Origin: Chryseobacterium pennipullorum
GTDB lineage: Bacteria; Bacteroidota; Bacteroidia; Flavobacteriales; Weeksellaceae
DNA length: 64,000 bases
Direction: 5' to 3'
NCBI RefSeq assembly: GCF_003384725.1
Contig: NZ_QNVV01000013.1
Location: 62,001-126,000 of the forward strand
Shown: piece after piece, positions 32,742-41,807 of the stretch
Numbering within the stretch: the first letter of the stretch is position 1
Layout: each line of letters opens with the position of its first letter
Translations under genes and position numbers: made by a program
The notes under the pieces: generated by a model
Told to the model about the DNA's origin: nothing
The model's database searches: none
Seen by the model: the letters and a program-made list of their open reading frames with translations, nothing else

Positions 32742-33492
32742 AAAAAATATAATCTTTCATCCGGGAAACAGCAAGGTCTTTCTCGTTGATAAAAGTCAGG
32801 AGGGCATCTAATTTGTCCTCCATTTTTTTGCCTGAAAATAAACTCCGGTAAAAAGGAATATCAAACCGGTATTTCTTAAAGTCCGTAAACTGCCACGAAT
32901 TAAGATAGATAAGAACAAACTCCTCATTCTGAAGGGTCTCAAGAACCATGTTGTGATAATATTTCCCTGGCAGGATCTGGAACACAAAATCATTATAGGG
33001 CAGCTGGCTGTATGGCGATATGCTTTCGGGCACAATGCTCAAACCATCTTCTTCTGTAATTTCAGTATCTCTTTTCAGACGTTTGAAAGGAAAAAGAATA
33101 TTGGCATTGTCTATATTAGACACATAATTAAATTCCAGCATCTTCAAATCTTCATGTGATATCTTTACCTCTTTCTGCCGGATTCCCCTGATCTGTTTTT
33201 CCAAAAGTTCCTGAATATTCTTTTTGGCATTTTCAATTTCTGACCGATTTGAACGGTTATTATAAAAAGCAATTTCATGCCCTTTGGATGAAATTGCTTT
33301 TATTAAATTCTGAAGTTTTTCGGCAATGGAAATCTCTACAAAAAAACTTGCTTTGATATCATGAATATCTAAAATTCTAAGAATCGCCCTGGTATTGTCT
33401 TCTGTGATTTTTAACCTTTCTTCATCGGTAATCTGGGAACCATTTTTTGCTCCAGCCTCAATATTTATCACATTAAAAGTCAACAATATCAT
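32740..33492 (-). CDS. Polysaccharide deacetylase-like protein with lost metal site
   Basis: 250 residues following the NodB-homology layout. In active family members the first strand carries TFDD/SFDVE; here it reads LLTFNVINIE, lacking the catalytic and metal Asp. The metal-binding His-x3-x5-His motif appears as SSKGHEIAFYNNRS, keeping one His only. The arginine motif is reduced to GIRQKEV. Later segments (LPYNDFVFQILPGKYYHNM) keep the family pattern including the Trp-free Pro-Gly-Lys stretch. It is probably catalytically inactive or uses different chemistry. No signal peptide; terminal gene of its strand. Confidence 0.75.
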   Translation of the reverse strand: MILLTFNVINIEAGAKNGSQITDEERLKITEDNTRAILRILDIHDIKASFFVEISIAEKLQNLIKAISSKGHEIAFYNNRSNRSEIENAKKNIQELLEKQIRGIRQKEVKISHEDLKMLEFNYVSNIDNANILFPFKRLKRDTEITEEDGLSIVPESISPYSQLPYNDFVFQILPGKYYHNMVLETLQNEEFVLIYLNSWQFTDFKKYRFDIPFYRSLFSGKKMEDKLDALLTFINEKDLAVSRMKDYIF

Positions 33493-33577
33493 TTTAATTA
33501 AATTTTATATAAAATTTATAATTAACTAAAAATCAGATGTTAAAAGCAAATCTAATTAAAGTTTCACTTTACTATAA

Positions 33578-34543
33578 TTAATTCTTAGCTAATTTTATCT
33601 TAAGGTTGGCGATCATGTCTTTTGTCATTTCAGAAATTCCGAAATTATAAGACAGTCCCCAGTCTTTTTTAGCCACTGAATCATCAATGGAAGCTGGCCA
33701 AGAATCTGCAATTTCCTGTCTGAAGTCGGGCTTGTAATCGATTGTAAATTCCGGAATTTCTTTGGTAATTTCTTCTGCCAGTTCTTTAGGGGTAAATGAC
33801 ATTCCACCCAGGTTGTAAGAAGAGCGAACGGTTACACTTTCTTTCGGAGCATCCATTAATTTCAAAGTTGCATTGATGGCATCATCCATATACAACATCG
33901 GCATTCCTGTATTCTCAGAAATGAAGCTTGTATATTTCCCCTCCTCTATCGCTTTGTAGAAAATCTCAACTGCATAATCCGTTGTTCCACCCCCTGCAGG
34001 TGTTTTCCAGGAGATCAATCCAGGATACCTGATGCTTCTTACATCTACTCCATGCTTATCAAAATAGTATTCACACCATTTTTCTCCCGCCATTTTAGAG
34101 ATTCCATACACTGTTGTTGGATTTAATACAACATCCTGCCCTACATCACGCTTTGGAATTCCTTTTCCAAATACTGCGATAGAGCTCGGCCAGAAGATCT
34201 TTTGGATCAACCCTTCCTTTGCCATCTCACAAAAGTGAAGAAGCGGCTCCAGATTCAGTTTCCAGGCAAAAATCGGCTGTTTTTCTGATGTCCCCGATAA
34301 TAGTGAAGCTAAGTGATACACTGTAGTGATGTCGTAATCTTTAATCACCTGTCTTACCAATTGAGTGTTGGTGACATCCATTCTTTCATAGTGTCCTGCA
34401 GAAGTAATTCCCTCCTGCCATCTGTCGAGTCCTGAAGCCACAACATTGTCTGCCCCATGAATTTCAACAAGTCTGTTCGTCAGTTCGGTGCCGATTTGTC
34501 CCAGCGCACCTGTAATCAGTATTCTTTCCGTATAGGATTCCAT
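33578..34543 (-). CDS. Epimerase-type (SDR) L-threonine 3-dehydrogenase
   Basis: Oxidises L-threonine to 2-amino-3-ketobutyrate with NAD+, of the extended short-chain dehydrogenase type known from Flavobacterium frigidimaris rather than the zinc enzyme of E. coli. 321 residues: NAD motif ITGALGQIGTELT, Asp-containing LDRW, catalytic Ser in WPSSIAVFG, YGISKMAGE (YxxxK) and the distinctive substrate loop YPGLISWKTPAGGGTTDYAV. Length is normal. No kbl gene is adjacent. The extended loop makes threonine dehydrogenase clearly more likely than a sugar epimerase. Confidence 0.9.
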   Translation of the reverse strand: MESYTERILITGALGQIGTELTNRLVEIHGADNVVASGLDRWQEGITSAGHYERMDVTNTQLVRQVIKDYDITTVYHLASLLSGTSEKQPIFAWKLNLEPLLHFCEMAKEGLIQKIFWPSSIAVFGKGIPKRDVGQDVVLNPTTVYGISKMAGEKWCEYYFDKHGVDVRSIRYPGLISWKTPAGGGTTDYAVEIFYKAIEEGKYTSFISENTGMPMLYMDDAINATLKLMDAPKESVTVRSSYNLGGMSFTPKELAEEITKEIPEFTIDYKPDFRQEIADSWPASIDDSVAKKDWGLSYNFGISEMTKDMIANLKIKLAKN

Positions 34544-34856
34544 TTTTCAGTTTTTTTTAGAATTGTACAAAAGTAAAAAAAACATGCCAACCATAATAAT
34601 AAAGGTGAATTTAAAATGTATTCGCAAATTGTCATGAAAATTATTTAAACTTAATTCCGAGAAAAGCTGGAAGAAGGAAGTCTTTAAAGTCTTTAAAACA
34701 CTGGAAAACCGAATGTGTCACCTATAGAGTATATTTATCTACGTTATCAGATCAACAGAAACTTCCGGCTTCCCAGCCTCTCCACTTACTTTCCTTGCTC
34801 CAAACTCAGGTTATTGATGTAATTTCCATATTTTTGTTATAAGAAAAGTAATCATT
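34544..34856. other. Divergent gap with degenerate heptamer words
   Basis: No gene recognised. From 34663 the units AAAGCTG, GAAGAAG, GAAGTCT, TTAAAGT and CTTTAAA follow in 7-base steps. From 34762 CTTCCGG, CTTCCCA, GCCTCTC, CACTTAC and TTTCCTT do the same in a pyrimidine-rich complement style. The two runs face each other, about 60 bases apart, and could partly pair. Confidence 0.5.
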
Positions 34857-36545
34857 ATGAAGAAGATCTTAATTGCTTCGATCCTTTTGTTAGGTCAACT
34901 TAGCTGGGCTCAGTATACGGATATCAACATTGTAAAGGAAGTAAAAGTAAAGAATAAAGGTGTTGTAGTATCTGCACATCCTCTGGCCAGTGAAGCCGGG
35001 GCAAAGATCCTTAAAATGGGTGGAAACGCCTATGACGCTGTAACAGCCACCCAATATGCATTAGCTGTAGTATATCCTCAAGCCGGTAACATTGGCGGGG
35101 GCGGCTTCCTGGTAGGAGTAAAAAGCAATGGTGAAAAATTCACTCTGGACTACCGGGAAACAGCTCCTAAAAAAGCCTCCAGAGACATGTACCTCGATAA
35201 AAAAGGAAAGGCGGATACAGATCTTTCCCAAAATGGGAGACTGGCCGTGGGAATTCCGGGAAGTGTAGCAGGTTTTTTCGCTACCCTGAAACACTGTAAG
35301 CTTCCGATGGACAAAATCATTCAGCCGGCGATTGATCTCGCAGAGCAGGGATTTGCTATTACGGAAAAAGAGGCGGATATGCTGAATAACAATAAGGAAA
35401 AGTTTCAAAGGCATAATAAGTCTGCCATTGTTTTTGTAAAAAGCACCCCTTGGAAAGCCGGTGATATCCTGGTTCAGAAAGACCTTGCAGAAACCTTGAA
35501 ATTAATTCAGAAACTGGGGGCTAAAGGTTTTTACGAAGGAAAGACTGCGGAACTTCTGATCTCAGAAATGAAAAGAGGAAATGGAATTATTACCCTGGAG
35601 GATCTAAAAAACTATAAGGTGGCGGAACGGAAGGCCCTGGAGTTTGATTACAAGGGAAATAATGTTGTTTCTATGCCTTTACCCTCCAGCGGTGGTGTTC
35701 TGCTTGCTCAGATGCTGCGAATGGCAAGCTTCGAAAATCTTGAAAAATACCAGCAGAATTCTACCCAAGCAGTTCAGATTATGACTGAAGCGGAAAGAAG
35801 GGCCTTTGCAGACCGGGCAGAATACATGGGTGATCCGGACTTTATTCAGGATAAAACGTCATATCTGATTTCTGATGACTATTTGAAAAACCGCTGGAAA
35901 AGCTTCAGTTTTGATAAAGCTACCCCCAGTTCGGAAGTGGGTAAAATCATAGCCCAACCCAAAGAATCTACACAAACGACTCACATTTCAGTGCTTGACA
36001 AAGACGGCAATGCCGCTTCTGTAACCACTACTCTTAATGGATACTATGGAAGTAAAGTACTTGTTTCAGGAGCGGGTTTCTTTCTAAACAATGAAATGGA
36101 TGATTTCTCCATCAAACCCGGTGTCCCCAATATGTTTGGAGCAGTAGGCGGAGAAGCTAATGCCATCCAACCTAATAAAAGAATGCTCTCTTCCATGACC
36201 CCTACGATATTGCTGAAAAATGGAAAACCTTATATGGTGGTGGGGACACCAGGTGGAACAACCATCCCAACTTCAGTTTATCAGTCTGTTGTGAATGTGG
36301 TTGATTTCAAGCTTGATGCTAATATTTCGGTGAATGCTCCTAAATTCCATCACCAGTGGCTTCCGGAAACAATAAGCGTAGAAAATAATTTCCCTGAAAG
36401 TACAATTGCGGAACTAAAGGCTAAGAATTATGTAATAGAAAAGGTAAAACAGATAGGCAAAACAGAAATGATCGTCCTTGATGAAAGTGGAAATATCCAC
36501 GCGGTTGCTGACGGCCGTGGAGATGATTCTGTGGCTACAGAATAA
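34857..36545 (+). CDS. ggt: Gamma-glutamyltransferase
   Basis: A secreted N-terminal-nucleophile hydrolase that splits gamma-glutamyl bonds such as in glutathione. 562 residues with a signal peptide (1-19, ending Trp-Ala-Gln). The large-subunit part has GGNAYDAVTATQYALAVV, GNIGGGGFLVG and LDYRETAPKKA (substrate Arg). Autoprocessing is expected before Thr374 in STQTTHISVLD. Downstream are the oxyanion-hole and substrate residues MLSSMTPTIL and VGTPGGTTIPTSV. Length matches the family (E. coli 580). It sits alone, followed by a long terminator hairpin and a symporter gene for acidic amino acids, which may be functionally related to glutamate release. Confidence 0.95.
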   Translation: MKKILIASILLLGQLSWAQYTDINIVKEVKVKNKGVVVSAHPLASEAGAKILKMGGNAYDAVTATQYALAVVYPQAGNIGGGGFLVGVKSNGEKFTLDYRETAPKKASRDMYLDKKGKADTDLSQNGRLAVGIPGSVAGFFATLKHCKLPMDKIIQPAIDLAEQGFAITEKEADMLNNNKEKFQRHNKSAIVFVKSTPWKAGDILVQKDLAETLKLIQKLGAKGFYEGKTAELLISEMKRGNGIITLEDLKNYKVAERKALEFDYKGNNVVSMPLPSSGGVLLAQMLRMASFENLEKYQQNSTQAVQIMTEAERRAFADRAEYMGDPDFIQDKTSYLISDDYLKNRWKSFSFDKATPSSEVGKIIAQPKESTQTTHISVLDKDGNAASVTTTLNGYYGSKVLVSGAGFFLNNEMDDFSIKPGVPNMFGAVGGEANAIQPNKRMLSSMTPTILLKNGKPYMVVGTPGGTTIPTSVYQSVVNVVDFKLDANISVNAPKFHHQWLPETISVENNFPESTIAELKAKNYVIEKVKQIGKTEMIVLDESGNIHAVADGRGDDSVATE

Positions 36546-36593
36546 TTAAGAAAGCTACAGAACGTATTTCAAAATAAGCTTAAAATTACAATA

Positions 36594-36652
36594 CCACTCC
36601 GGCTTCATGTATAAGACATTTTGTGTCCTGTATATGAAGCCGGAGTTTTTTA
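36594..36652 (+). terminator. Terminator after ggt
   Basis: ACTCCGGCTTCATGTATA pairs with TATATGAAGCCGGAGT around a roughly 16-base loop that is itself partly paired, then TTTTTT. Confidence 0.9.
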
Positions 36653-36760
36653 CATTATTCATAAGGGTATTAATCTGTAGATTAATTTTCATGACATTTG
36701 TCATGTTTTCAGATAAAATTTCTTAATTTTCGCCCTTTAAAAAAACAAAACGACTATTCA

Positions 36761-38041
36761 TTGAAAGCAAAAAAAATCTACAATCAACTTTACTTCCAGG
36801 TGATCATTGCCATTATTGCAGGTGTATTACTGGGGAGATTTTATCCGGAAATGGGAGAAAAAATGAAGCCTTTGGGCGATGGCTTTATCAAACTTGTCAA
36901 AATGATCATCGCTCCGGTTATTTTTATTACCCTTACGCTTGGGATTGCCCATATGACCGATTTAAAAAAAGTAGGAAGAATTGCAATAAAAGCAATGATC
37001 TATTTTTTTACCTTTTCAACCTTAGCACTGATCATTGGCTTATTGGTCGGCAATCTTTTACAGCCCGGCAGCGGTTTAAATATTGATCCGGCCTCTCTTT
37101 CCGGTGATGTTTCCCAGTATCAGGAAAAAGCTCATGAATCTACCCTTACCGGCTTTGTCATGAATATCATCCCTGAAACCCTTTTCAGCCCATTAGTGGG
37201 AGATAATATCCTTCAGGTTCTTCTTGTTGCCATTCTCATGGGTATTGCGCTGGTATTGACCAAAGAAAAAAGCCAGAAGGTGACGGATTTTCTTCAGGAT
37301 CTGTCCACACCTGTCTTCAAGATCGTTCATATGCTGATGAAGCTTGCTCCTATCGGGGCTTTTGGGGCTATGGCCTTTACGATTGGAAAATACGGACTTC
37401 ATTCGGTACTCAACCTGATCTTTCTGGTCGGGACTTTCTACATTACTTCCTTCCTGTTTGTCGTATTGGTTTTAGGTGCGGTAGCCTGGTATAATGGATT
37501 TAATATTTTCAAACTCCTTATTTACCTTAAAGAGGAACTTCTTTTGGTTTTAGGGACGAGTTCCTCAGAGTCTGCTCTTCCGGGTATTATGGAGAAGCTG
37601 GAAAAAGCAGGCTGCTCACGGGCCATCGTTGGACTTGTGGTGCCCACGGGATACTCATTCAACCTGGACGGGACCAATATTTATATGACCCTGGCCTCTT
37701 TATTCATAGCCCAGGCATTAAATATCCACCTCCCTATTGAAAAGCAGCTTATGCTGCTGCTTGTTGCGATGCTTAGTTCCAAAGGAGCTGCGGGCGTTAC
37801 GGGAGCCGGATTTGTTACTCTGGCAGCCACCCTTGCTGTTGTTCCGGAAATTCCCATTGCAGGAATGACTTTAATTCTTGGAATTGATAAGTTTATGAGT
37901 GAGTGCAGAGCCTTGACCAATGTAATCGGAAATTCTGTCGCGACTGTAGTAGTGGCAAATTGGGAAAAGCAGTTGGATAAAGGCCAACTTGAGTACTGCC
38001 TGAATCATCCATCCGAAATCGAAAAAAAACTGGAAGTATAA
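36761..38041 (+). CDS. Dicarboxylate/amino acid:cation symporter (DAACS family)
   Basis: 426 residues counted from TTG 36761 ([21 protein letters not shown]), where the family homology starts; an in-frame TTG at 36698 would add 21 unlikely residues. Eight transmembrane helices and two re-entrant loops are expected. Motifs are the serine-rich HP1 [20 protein letters not shown]7 [19 protein letters not shown] (NxDGT) and the HP2/TM8 stretch [14 protein letters not shown] with [20 protein letters not shown]. It takes up glutamate/aspartate or C4-dicarboxylates with H+ or Na+; the sequence resembles GltP/DctA and does not distinguish them safely. Confidence 0.93.
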   Translation: MKAKKIYNQLYFQVIIAIIAGVLLGRFYPEMGEKMKPLGDGFIKLVKMIIAPVIFITLTLGIAHMTDLKKVGRIAIKAMIYFFTFSTLALIIGLLVGNLLQPGSGLNIDPASLSGDVSQYQEKAHESTLTGFVMNIIPETLFSPLVGDNILQVLLVAILMGIALVLTKEKSQKVTDFLQDLSTPVFKIVHMLMKLAPIGAFGAMAFTIGKYGLHSVLNLIFLVGTFYITSFLFVVLVLGAVAWYNGFNIFKLLIYLKEELLLVLGTSSSESALPGIMEKLEKAGCSRAIVGLVVPTGYSFNLDGTNIYMTLASLFIAQALNIHLPIEKQLMLLLVAMLSSKGAAGVTGAGFVTLAATLAVVPEIPIAGMTLILGIDKFMSECRALTNVIGNSVATVVVANWEKQLDKGQLEYCLNHPSEIEKKLEV

Positions 38042-38072
38042 AATACATGATGCAATATAGTTCCTGAAACAT

Positions 38073-38114
38073 AAAAATCCGGAGTTTATCATCTGATAAA
38101 CTCCGGATTTTTTA
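38073..38114. terminator. Terminator after the symporter gene
   Basis: AAAAATCCGGAGTTTATC pairs with GATAAACTCCGGATTTTT around AUCT; suitable for both convergent genes. Confidence 0.9.
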
Positions 38115-38137
38115 TAGTTTAAATTGAAGATTAAAAC

Positions 38138-38953
38138 TTATCTTTTTTCTATTTTTTTCATTATTTTATTCTTGTTATCGGATATAACAATAAAATATAC
38201 TCCTTTTGGCAAATCTGATACCTCATAAGATTCTTTACTACCAGACTCAAAAGTTTTTATTTGTTTACCAGACATATCAATAATGCTCACCCTTGTATTG
38301 TTTTTACTGTAAGATTTTGGAAGATCTATTCTAAACGATTCGCTTACAGGGTTTGGATAAACAAGCAGATTATCATCTTTGACCCTTGCTTCAGATACAC
38401 TCAAAGTACCATCTGTAACACTAATATCATCAATACTCCATTGTGCCCCGTCGGTACCAATATAATTAAAAGCAAGTTTTACATTACTCTGCCCTATCAA
38501 TGAATTTAAGGGAACAGTAATATCATAAGTTTCAAATCCTGGCGGAGTGGGTACTGTGATATTGTTTTCGCTCCAAATCTGTGTCCATGTTGTACCGTTA
38601 TCTGTTGAAATCTTAACCACAGTATCGTAATTGTTGTTAGGAGTCATAGCCCAATAAGGGTTAAAATTGGATTTAAAGGACAAGACAGGACTTGTAGCTC
38701 CTACCAGACTAAATGCTGGTGAAATTAATTTTTCATCCTGGCTCACAAGATCAGGGTCATATTCTACACTTGCTGATCTTGTCCCTGAAACAGGGGAAGT
38801 AGTAGTTGCAGTCCATGTAAACGCCGGATTTGTCGATTGAACAGTCCATCCTGTAGGAGGAAATGTTGCAGATTCAAAGTTTTCGGTAATAATCTGGCTT
38901 TTTATTCCAATAAAGCAAACAAAAAGCATTAAAAGAAGGTAATGTTTTTTCAT
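38138..38953 (-). CDS. T9SS-secreted protein with choice-of-anchor-J-like domain
   Basis: 271 residues. A signal peptide (1-19, ending Lys-Ser-Gln) is followed by a beta-rich domain that starts ITENFESATFPPTGWTVQS, the opening of cleaved-adhesin/choice-of-anchor J domains, and ends with AQWSIDDISVTDGTLSV. The C-terminal 75 residues are a type A sorting domain for type IX secretion (LLVYPNPVSESFRIDL, then IIDMSGKQIKTFES and YEVSDLPKGVYFIVI). It is predicted to be exported and anchored on or released from the outer surface. No catalytic domain is present; binding function is a guess. Confidence 0.88.
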   Translation of the reverse strand: MKKHYLLLMLFVCFIGIKSQIITENFESATFPPTGWTVQSTNPAFTWTATTTSPVSGTRSASVEYDPDLVSQDEKLISPAFSLVGATSPVLSFKSNFNPYWAMTPNNNYDTVVKISTDNGTTWTQIWSENNITVPTPPGFETYDITVPLNSLIGQSNVKLAFNYIGTDGAQWSIDDISVTDGTLSVSEARVKDDNLLVYPNPVSESFRIDLPKSYSKNNTRVSIIDMSGKQIKTFESGSKESYEVSDLPKGVYFIVISDNKNKIMKKIEKR

Positions 38954-39113
38954 AGGAAATGTTTTTTATAAAAATATAACCATTTCGCAACAAAAACAAC
39001 ATAGATAGAAATTTTCAATAAATAATACTTTTTCTTATTGAATTATAAATAACAAAACTTTAAAAGCAATACTATATTAAAAATAAAAAACTATCGATTG
39101 GAACGTTAGCTAC

Positions 39114-39965
39114 CTAGATTAAAATATTCAAACTAGCAGGCAGCACTTTAACATGAATAGGTGACTCTATTTTGTTAAACTCACCATCAAGATGCCAGTT
39201 TTTGGTATTGACTTTAAATGAAATCTCAGAAACGGGCAGATAGGTCACATATTCATCATCCTTCAACCTTTTGGTAAACATTCTGAATGCGAATAAAGCG
39301 GAATAAGTGAGTGGAAATTTTTTTACCAACACCATATCTACAAGCCCGTCACTTTTGCTTGCTTTGGGTGCGATATAAGCATTATTACCAAACTGGCGGG
39401 TATTGGCAACATTCAGCATAAGGTAACGACCGTTATGTTCCTGGTACTGTTTATCCATAAATGTTACCTTGATCGGCTTATAATTGAAAAACGTTTTCAG
39501 GGAAACTTTGATATAGTTTTTGAATCCACGACTGGTTTTTTCAAATTCCTTAACGACTTTACCGTCAAATCCGGTTCCGGAAACATTGATAGAAAGCCTG
39601 CCGTTAACGGTAAATGTATCGATCTTTCTGGATTTTTTTGCTTGTATTTTTTCCAAAAGTTCGTCCAGATTTTTACTGAAACGGGTTTCATTAGAAAACC
39701 CATTTCCTGATCCTGCCGGAAAAATCGCCAGAATTTTATCTGTATTAATCAGATTTTTAGCAACCGTAGAAATGGTACCATCCCCTCCTATGGCCACAAA
39801 AATATCTACGTTTTCAAAATGAGTCTTAATAAACTCGTCCGTTCCGGGAATGGACTCAGAAACATAATACAGAGGATTGCCCACCTTTGTTTTAAGTTCA
39901 TTCAGAAACGGCTGATAATTTTTCTTGGCCGAAAAAGGATTGATGATAAAAGCTACTTTTTCCAT
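39114..39965 (-). CDS. Diacylglycerol kinase family lipid kinase (YegS/DgkB-like)
   Basis: 283 residues. The catalytic domain has the N-terminal IINPFSAKKNY, the nucleotide-binding GGDGT (60-64) followed by ISTVAKNLI, and the glycine motif PAGSGNGFSNE. The C-terminal half has the conserved NVANTRQFGNNAYIAPKASK and DGLVDMVLVKKF, placing it in the soluble YegS/DgkB/sphingosine-kinase fold rather than the small membrane DgkA. It phosphorylates a lipid headgroup, probably diacylglycerol or a related lipid. The spelling GNGFSNE in place of GTANDFA is the eukaryote-like variant found across Bacteroidota. Confidence 0.9.
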   Translation of the reverse strand: MEKVAFIINPFSAKKNYQPFLNELKTKVGNPLYYVSESIPGTDEFIKTHFENVDIFVAIGGDGTISTVAKNLINTDKILAIFPAGSGNGFSNETRFSKNLDELLEKIQAKKSRKIDTFTVNGRLSINVSGTGFDGKVVKEFEKTSRGFKNYIKVSLKTFFNYKPIKVTFMDKQYQEHNGRYLMLNVANTRQFGNNAYIAPKASKSDGLVDMVLVKKFPLTYSALFAFRMFTKRLKDDEYVTYLPVSEISFKVNTKNWHLDGEFNKIESPIHVKVLPASLNILI

Positions 39966-39980
39966 TACCGCAAAAATAGA

Positions 39981-40007
39981 AAAATGCTTCCTGAACAGGA
40001 AGCATTA
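39981..40007 (-). terminator. Terminator after the 40010-40828 lipoprotein gene
   Basis: AATGCTTCCTG pairs with CAGGAAGCATT around AA; on the minus strand it is followed by TTTT and immediately precedes the lipid kinase start. Confidence 0.85.
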
Positions 40008-40009
40008 AG

Positions 40010-40828
40010 TTATTTAATTTTCATTCTTTCTTTAAATTCAGGTTTTAAAGTACCTTTAAGATCTTCCCATGATACAGGAATAATAATAGCTCCCGCTGCA
40101 TAAGATGCAATTGCATATGGGTTATAACGGAAATACAGATGATGATCATCAAAATAGAAATCAGCATCAGTAGGAATTTGCTTGACCAACAACATATCAG
40201 AATTCTTTCCTTCTGACTCTGCCGCTCCACTCGGAATTTTATCTACATTCTTCATCAGTAAGGTTTCGAGGTTCTTTTTGGATATCGTCGTAATATCAGC
40301 AAGGGTTACCTTTTTATTATTCTTTAAGTCAAAAACTCTTTCAAAATAATCATAACTCCCGTGTGCCCCACCGTAATATGAACTTTCAGAATACTCAATA
40401 TGGATAAAATCGTTTATACTGTATTTCAGATTCATAGTATAATCTGAAAACCATTCTGTAGCAGAATCTCTATTGGCATTCCAATCTTTACTTCCTTTAA
40501 AAAATTCAGCTTTTTCTTTTCTCAGAAAACTTTCTAAGCCGGTTTTTGAATAGTCAGTAATCCCTTTCTTATTAAAATAAATACTGTCCAAAAGCTTTTT
40601 ATCCCTTATTTCCGGGAACACCAAAAGTTTTGAAGAGAAGCTTACAGAAAGTAACTTGTTTGCTTTTAAAGTATCATTTATTCTTACAGAATCTACACTG
40701 ATTGGTTTAGCATCAGCCTTTTCTGAGGTCTTTATTTCCTGGGAATCTTCTGTCTTGCTTTCCTTTTTTGTGCAAGCCGAAAAAGCAAAGAGAGAGGACA
40801 GCGCTAAAACTGCAATCGTGTTTTTCAT
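40010..40828 (-). CDS. DUF3298/RsiV-like lipoprotein, tandem copy 2
   Basis: 272 residues. The lipobox LFAFSACTKK places a lipidated Cys at about 19. After a charged linker the domain pattern fits DUF4163/DUF3298 proteins (PdaC/RsiV-like): YYGGAHGSYDYFERVFDLKN, then KKVTLADITTISKKNLETLL, and the terminal DFYFDDHHLYFRYNPYAIAS with GAIIIPVSWEDLK. Family members are surface lipoproteins or anti-sigma modules that bind lysozyme; here no sigma factor is adjacent. It is a clear paralogue of the gene just upstream at 40892-41716, with about half of the residues matching by eye. Confidence 0.82.
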   Translation of the reverse strand: MKNTIAVLALSSLFAFSACTKKESKTEDSQEIKTSEKADAKPISVDSVRINDTLKANKLLSVSFSSKLLVFPEIRDKKLLDSIYFNKKGITDYSKTGLESFLRKEKAEFFKGSKDWNANRDSATEWFSDYTMNLKYSINDFIHIEYSESSYYGGAHGSYDYFERVFDLKNNKKVTLADITTISKKNLETLLMKNVDKIPSGAAESEGKNSDMLLVKQIPTDADFYFDDHHLYFRYNPYAIASYAAGAIIIPVSWEDLKGTLKPEFKERMKIK

Positions 40829-40891
40829 AATTTTTTATATGAGCATGTTTAAGCAAAATAAATACCATAAATAAGATATTCTTTCTTACAT

Positions 40892-41716
40892 CTATTTAAT
40901 ATTCATTCTTTCTTTAAATTCTTCATTTAAAGTACTTTTTAATTCCTCCCAGGAAATAGGAATAACAATATCGCCCGCGGCAAATGCAGCAATTTCATAG
41001 GGGCTGTAATGAAAGTATAGATTTTTATCGTCAAAATAAAAGTTACCTGTTGCAGGAATTTTGTCTACCAATAACATTTCGGAATTTTTCACCTCGCCAT
41101 TTTGATCCTGGGTTCCACTGTTGATCTTATCAATATTCTTCATCAGAATCCCTTCAATTGCAATTGTGGGCATTGAAGTAACATCTTTTAGTTCCAGTTT
41201 TCTATTGTTCTTCAGGTCAAAAACCCTTTCTGAATATGAATATTCATCATGAGCCCCTCCAATGTATGCATTTCCCATATAGCGGATATGCATATACCCG
41301 TTAGCATTGGACACCAATTTCATATTTGATCTGGAATACCAATTCTCAGCACGGGTAATATCGGAAACCCAATCTTTATTATCATTGGCAATAGAATGAA
41401 AGTACTTTTTCTTTTTATTTTCGAGATAGCTTTCTATTCCTGCTTTAGAAAAATCCTTAATATCTTTGTCTCCATAGATACTGTCAAGAAGTGCTTTATT
41501 CTGCAAGGAAGGGAATACCAGCAGAGTTGAAGCGTAGGTCACTTTCAGTGAGTCTGTAATTTGGGTGGACTCATCTACTTTTACGGAGTCTACAACAAAT
41601 TCTTCAGTTTTTTTATTCTCAGTTTTTTGCCCTGCAGGTACTGCTGTTTCATTCTTTTTACAGGACATACATAACAGTAATGAAGATAAGGCCATAATGG
41701 CCATTGAGTTTCTCAT
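40892..41716 (-). CDS. DUF3298/RsiV-like lipoprotein, tandem copy 1
   Basis: 274 residues. Lipobox LLLCMSCKKN predicts a lipidated Cys near 18. The same domain pattern as its downstream neighbour: AYIGGAHDEYSYSERVFDLK, NRKLELKDVTSMPTIAIEGI, GNFYFDDKNLYFHYSPYEIA and GDIVIPISWEELKSTL. The pair arose by tandem duplication; the N-terminal linkers have diverged most. Likely faces the periplasm or outer surface. Function is not known beyond the family description. Confidence 0.82.
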   Translation of the reverse strand: MRNSMAIMALSSLLLCMSCKKNETAVPAGQKTENKKTEEFVVDSVKVDESTQITDSLKVTYASTLLVFPSLQNKALLDSIYGDKDIKDFSKAGIESYLENKKKKYFHSIANDNKDWVSDITRAENWYSRSNMKLVSNANGYMHIRYMGNAYIGGAHDEYSYSERVFDLKNNRKLELKDVTSMPTIAIEGILMKNIDKINSGTQDQNGEVKNSEMLLVDKIPATGNFYFDDKNLYFHYSPYEIAAFAAGDIVIPISWEELKSTLNEEFKERMNIK

Positions 41717-41807
41717 AATCTAATTTTCAGGTATCTAATACAAAAACCATTCAAAAGATGAATGGTTTTTAAAAATTTTATTTTTTTATCAAAGATTATG
41801 TATCATG

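Noticed and set aside
36698..36760. Upstream TTG start of the DAACS symporter
   Set aside because: The added 21 residues are unlike any symporter N terminus; homology begins at TTG 36761.
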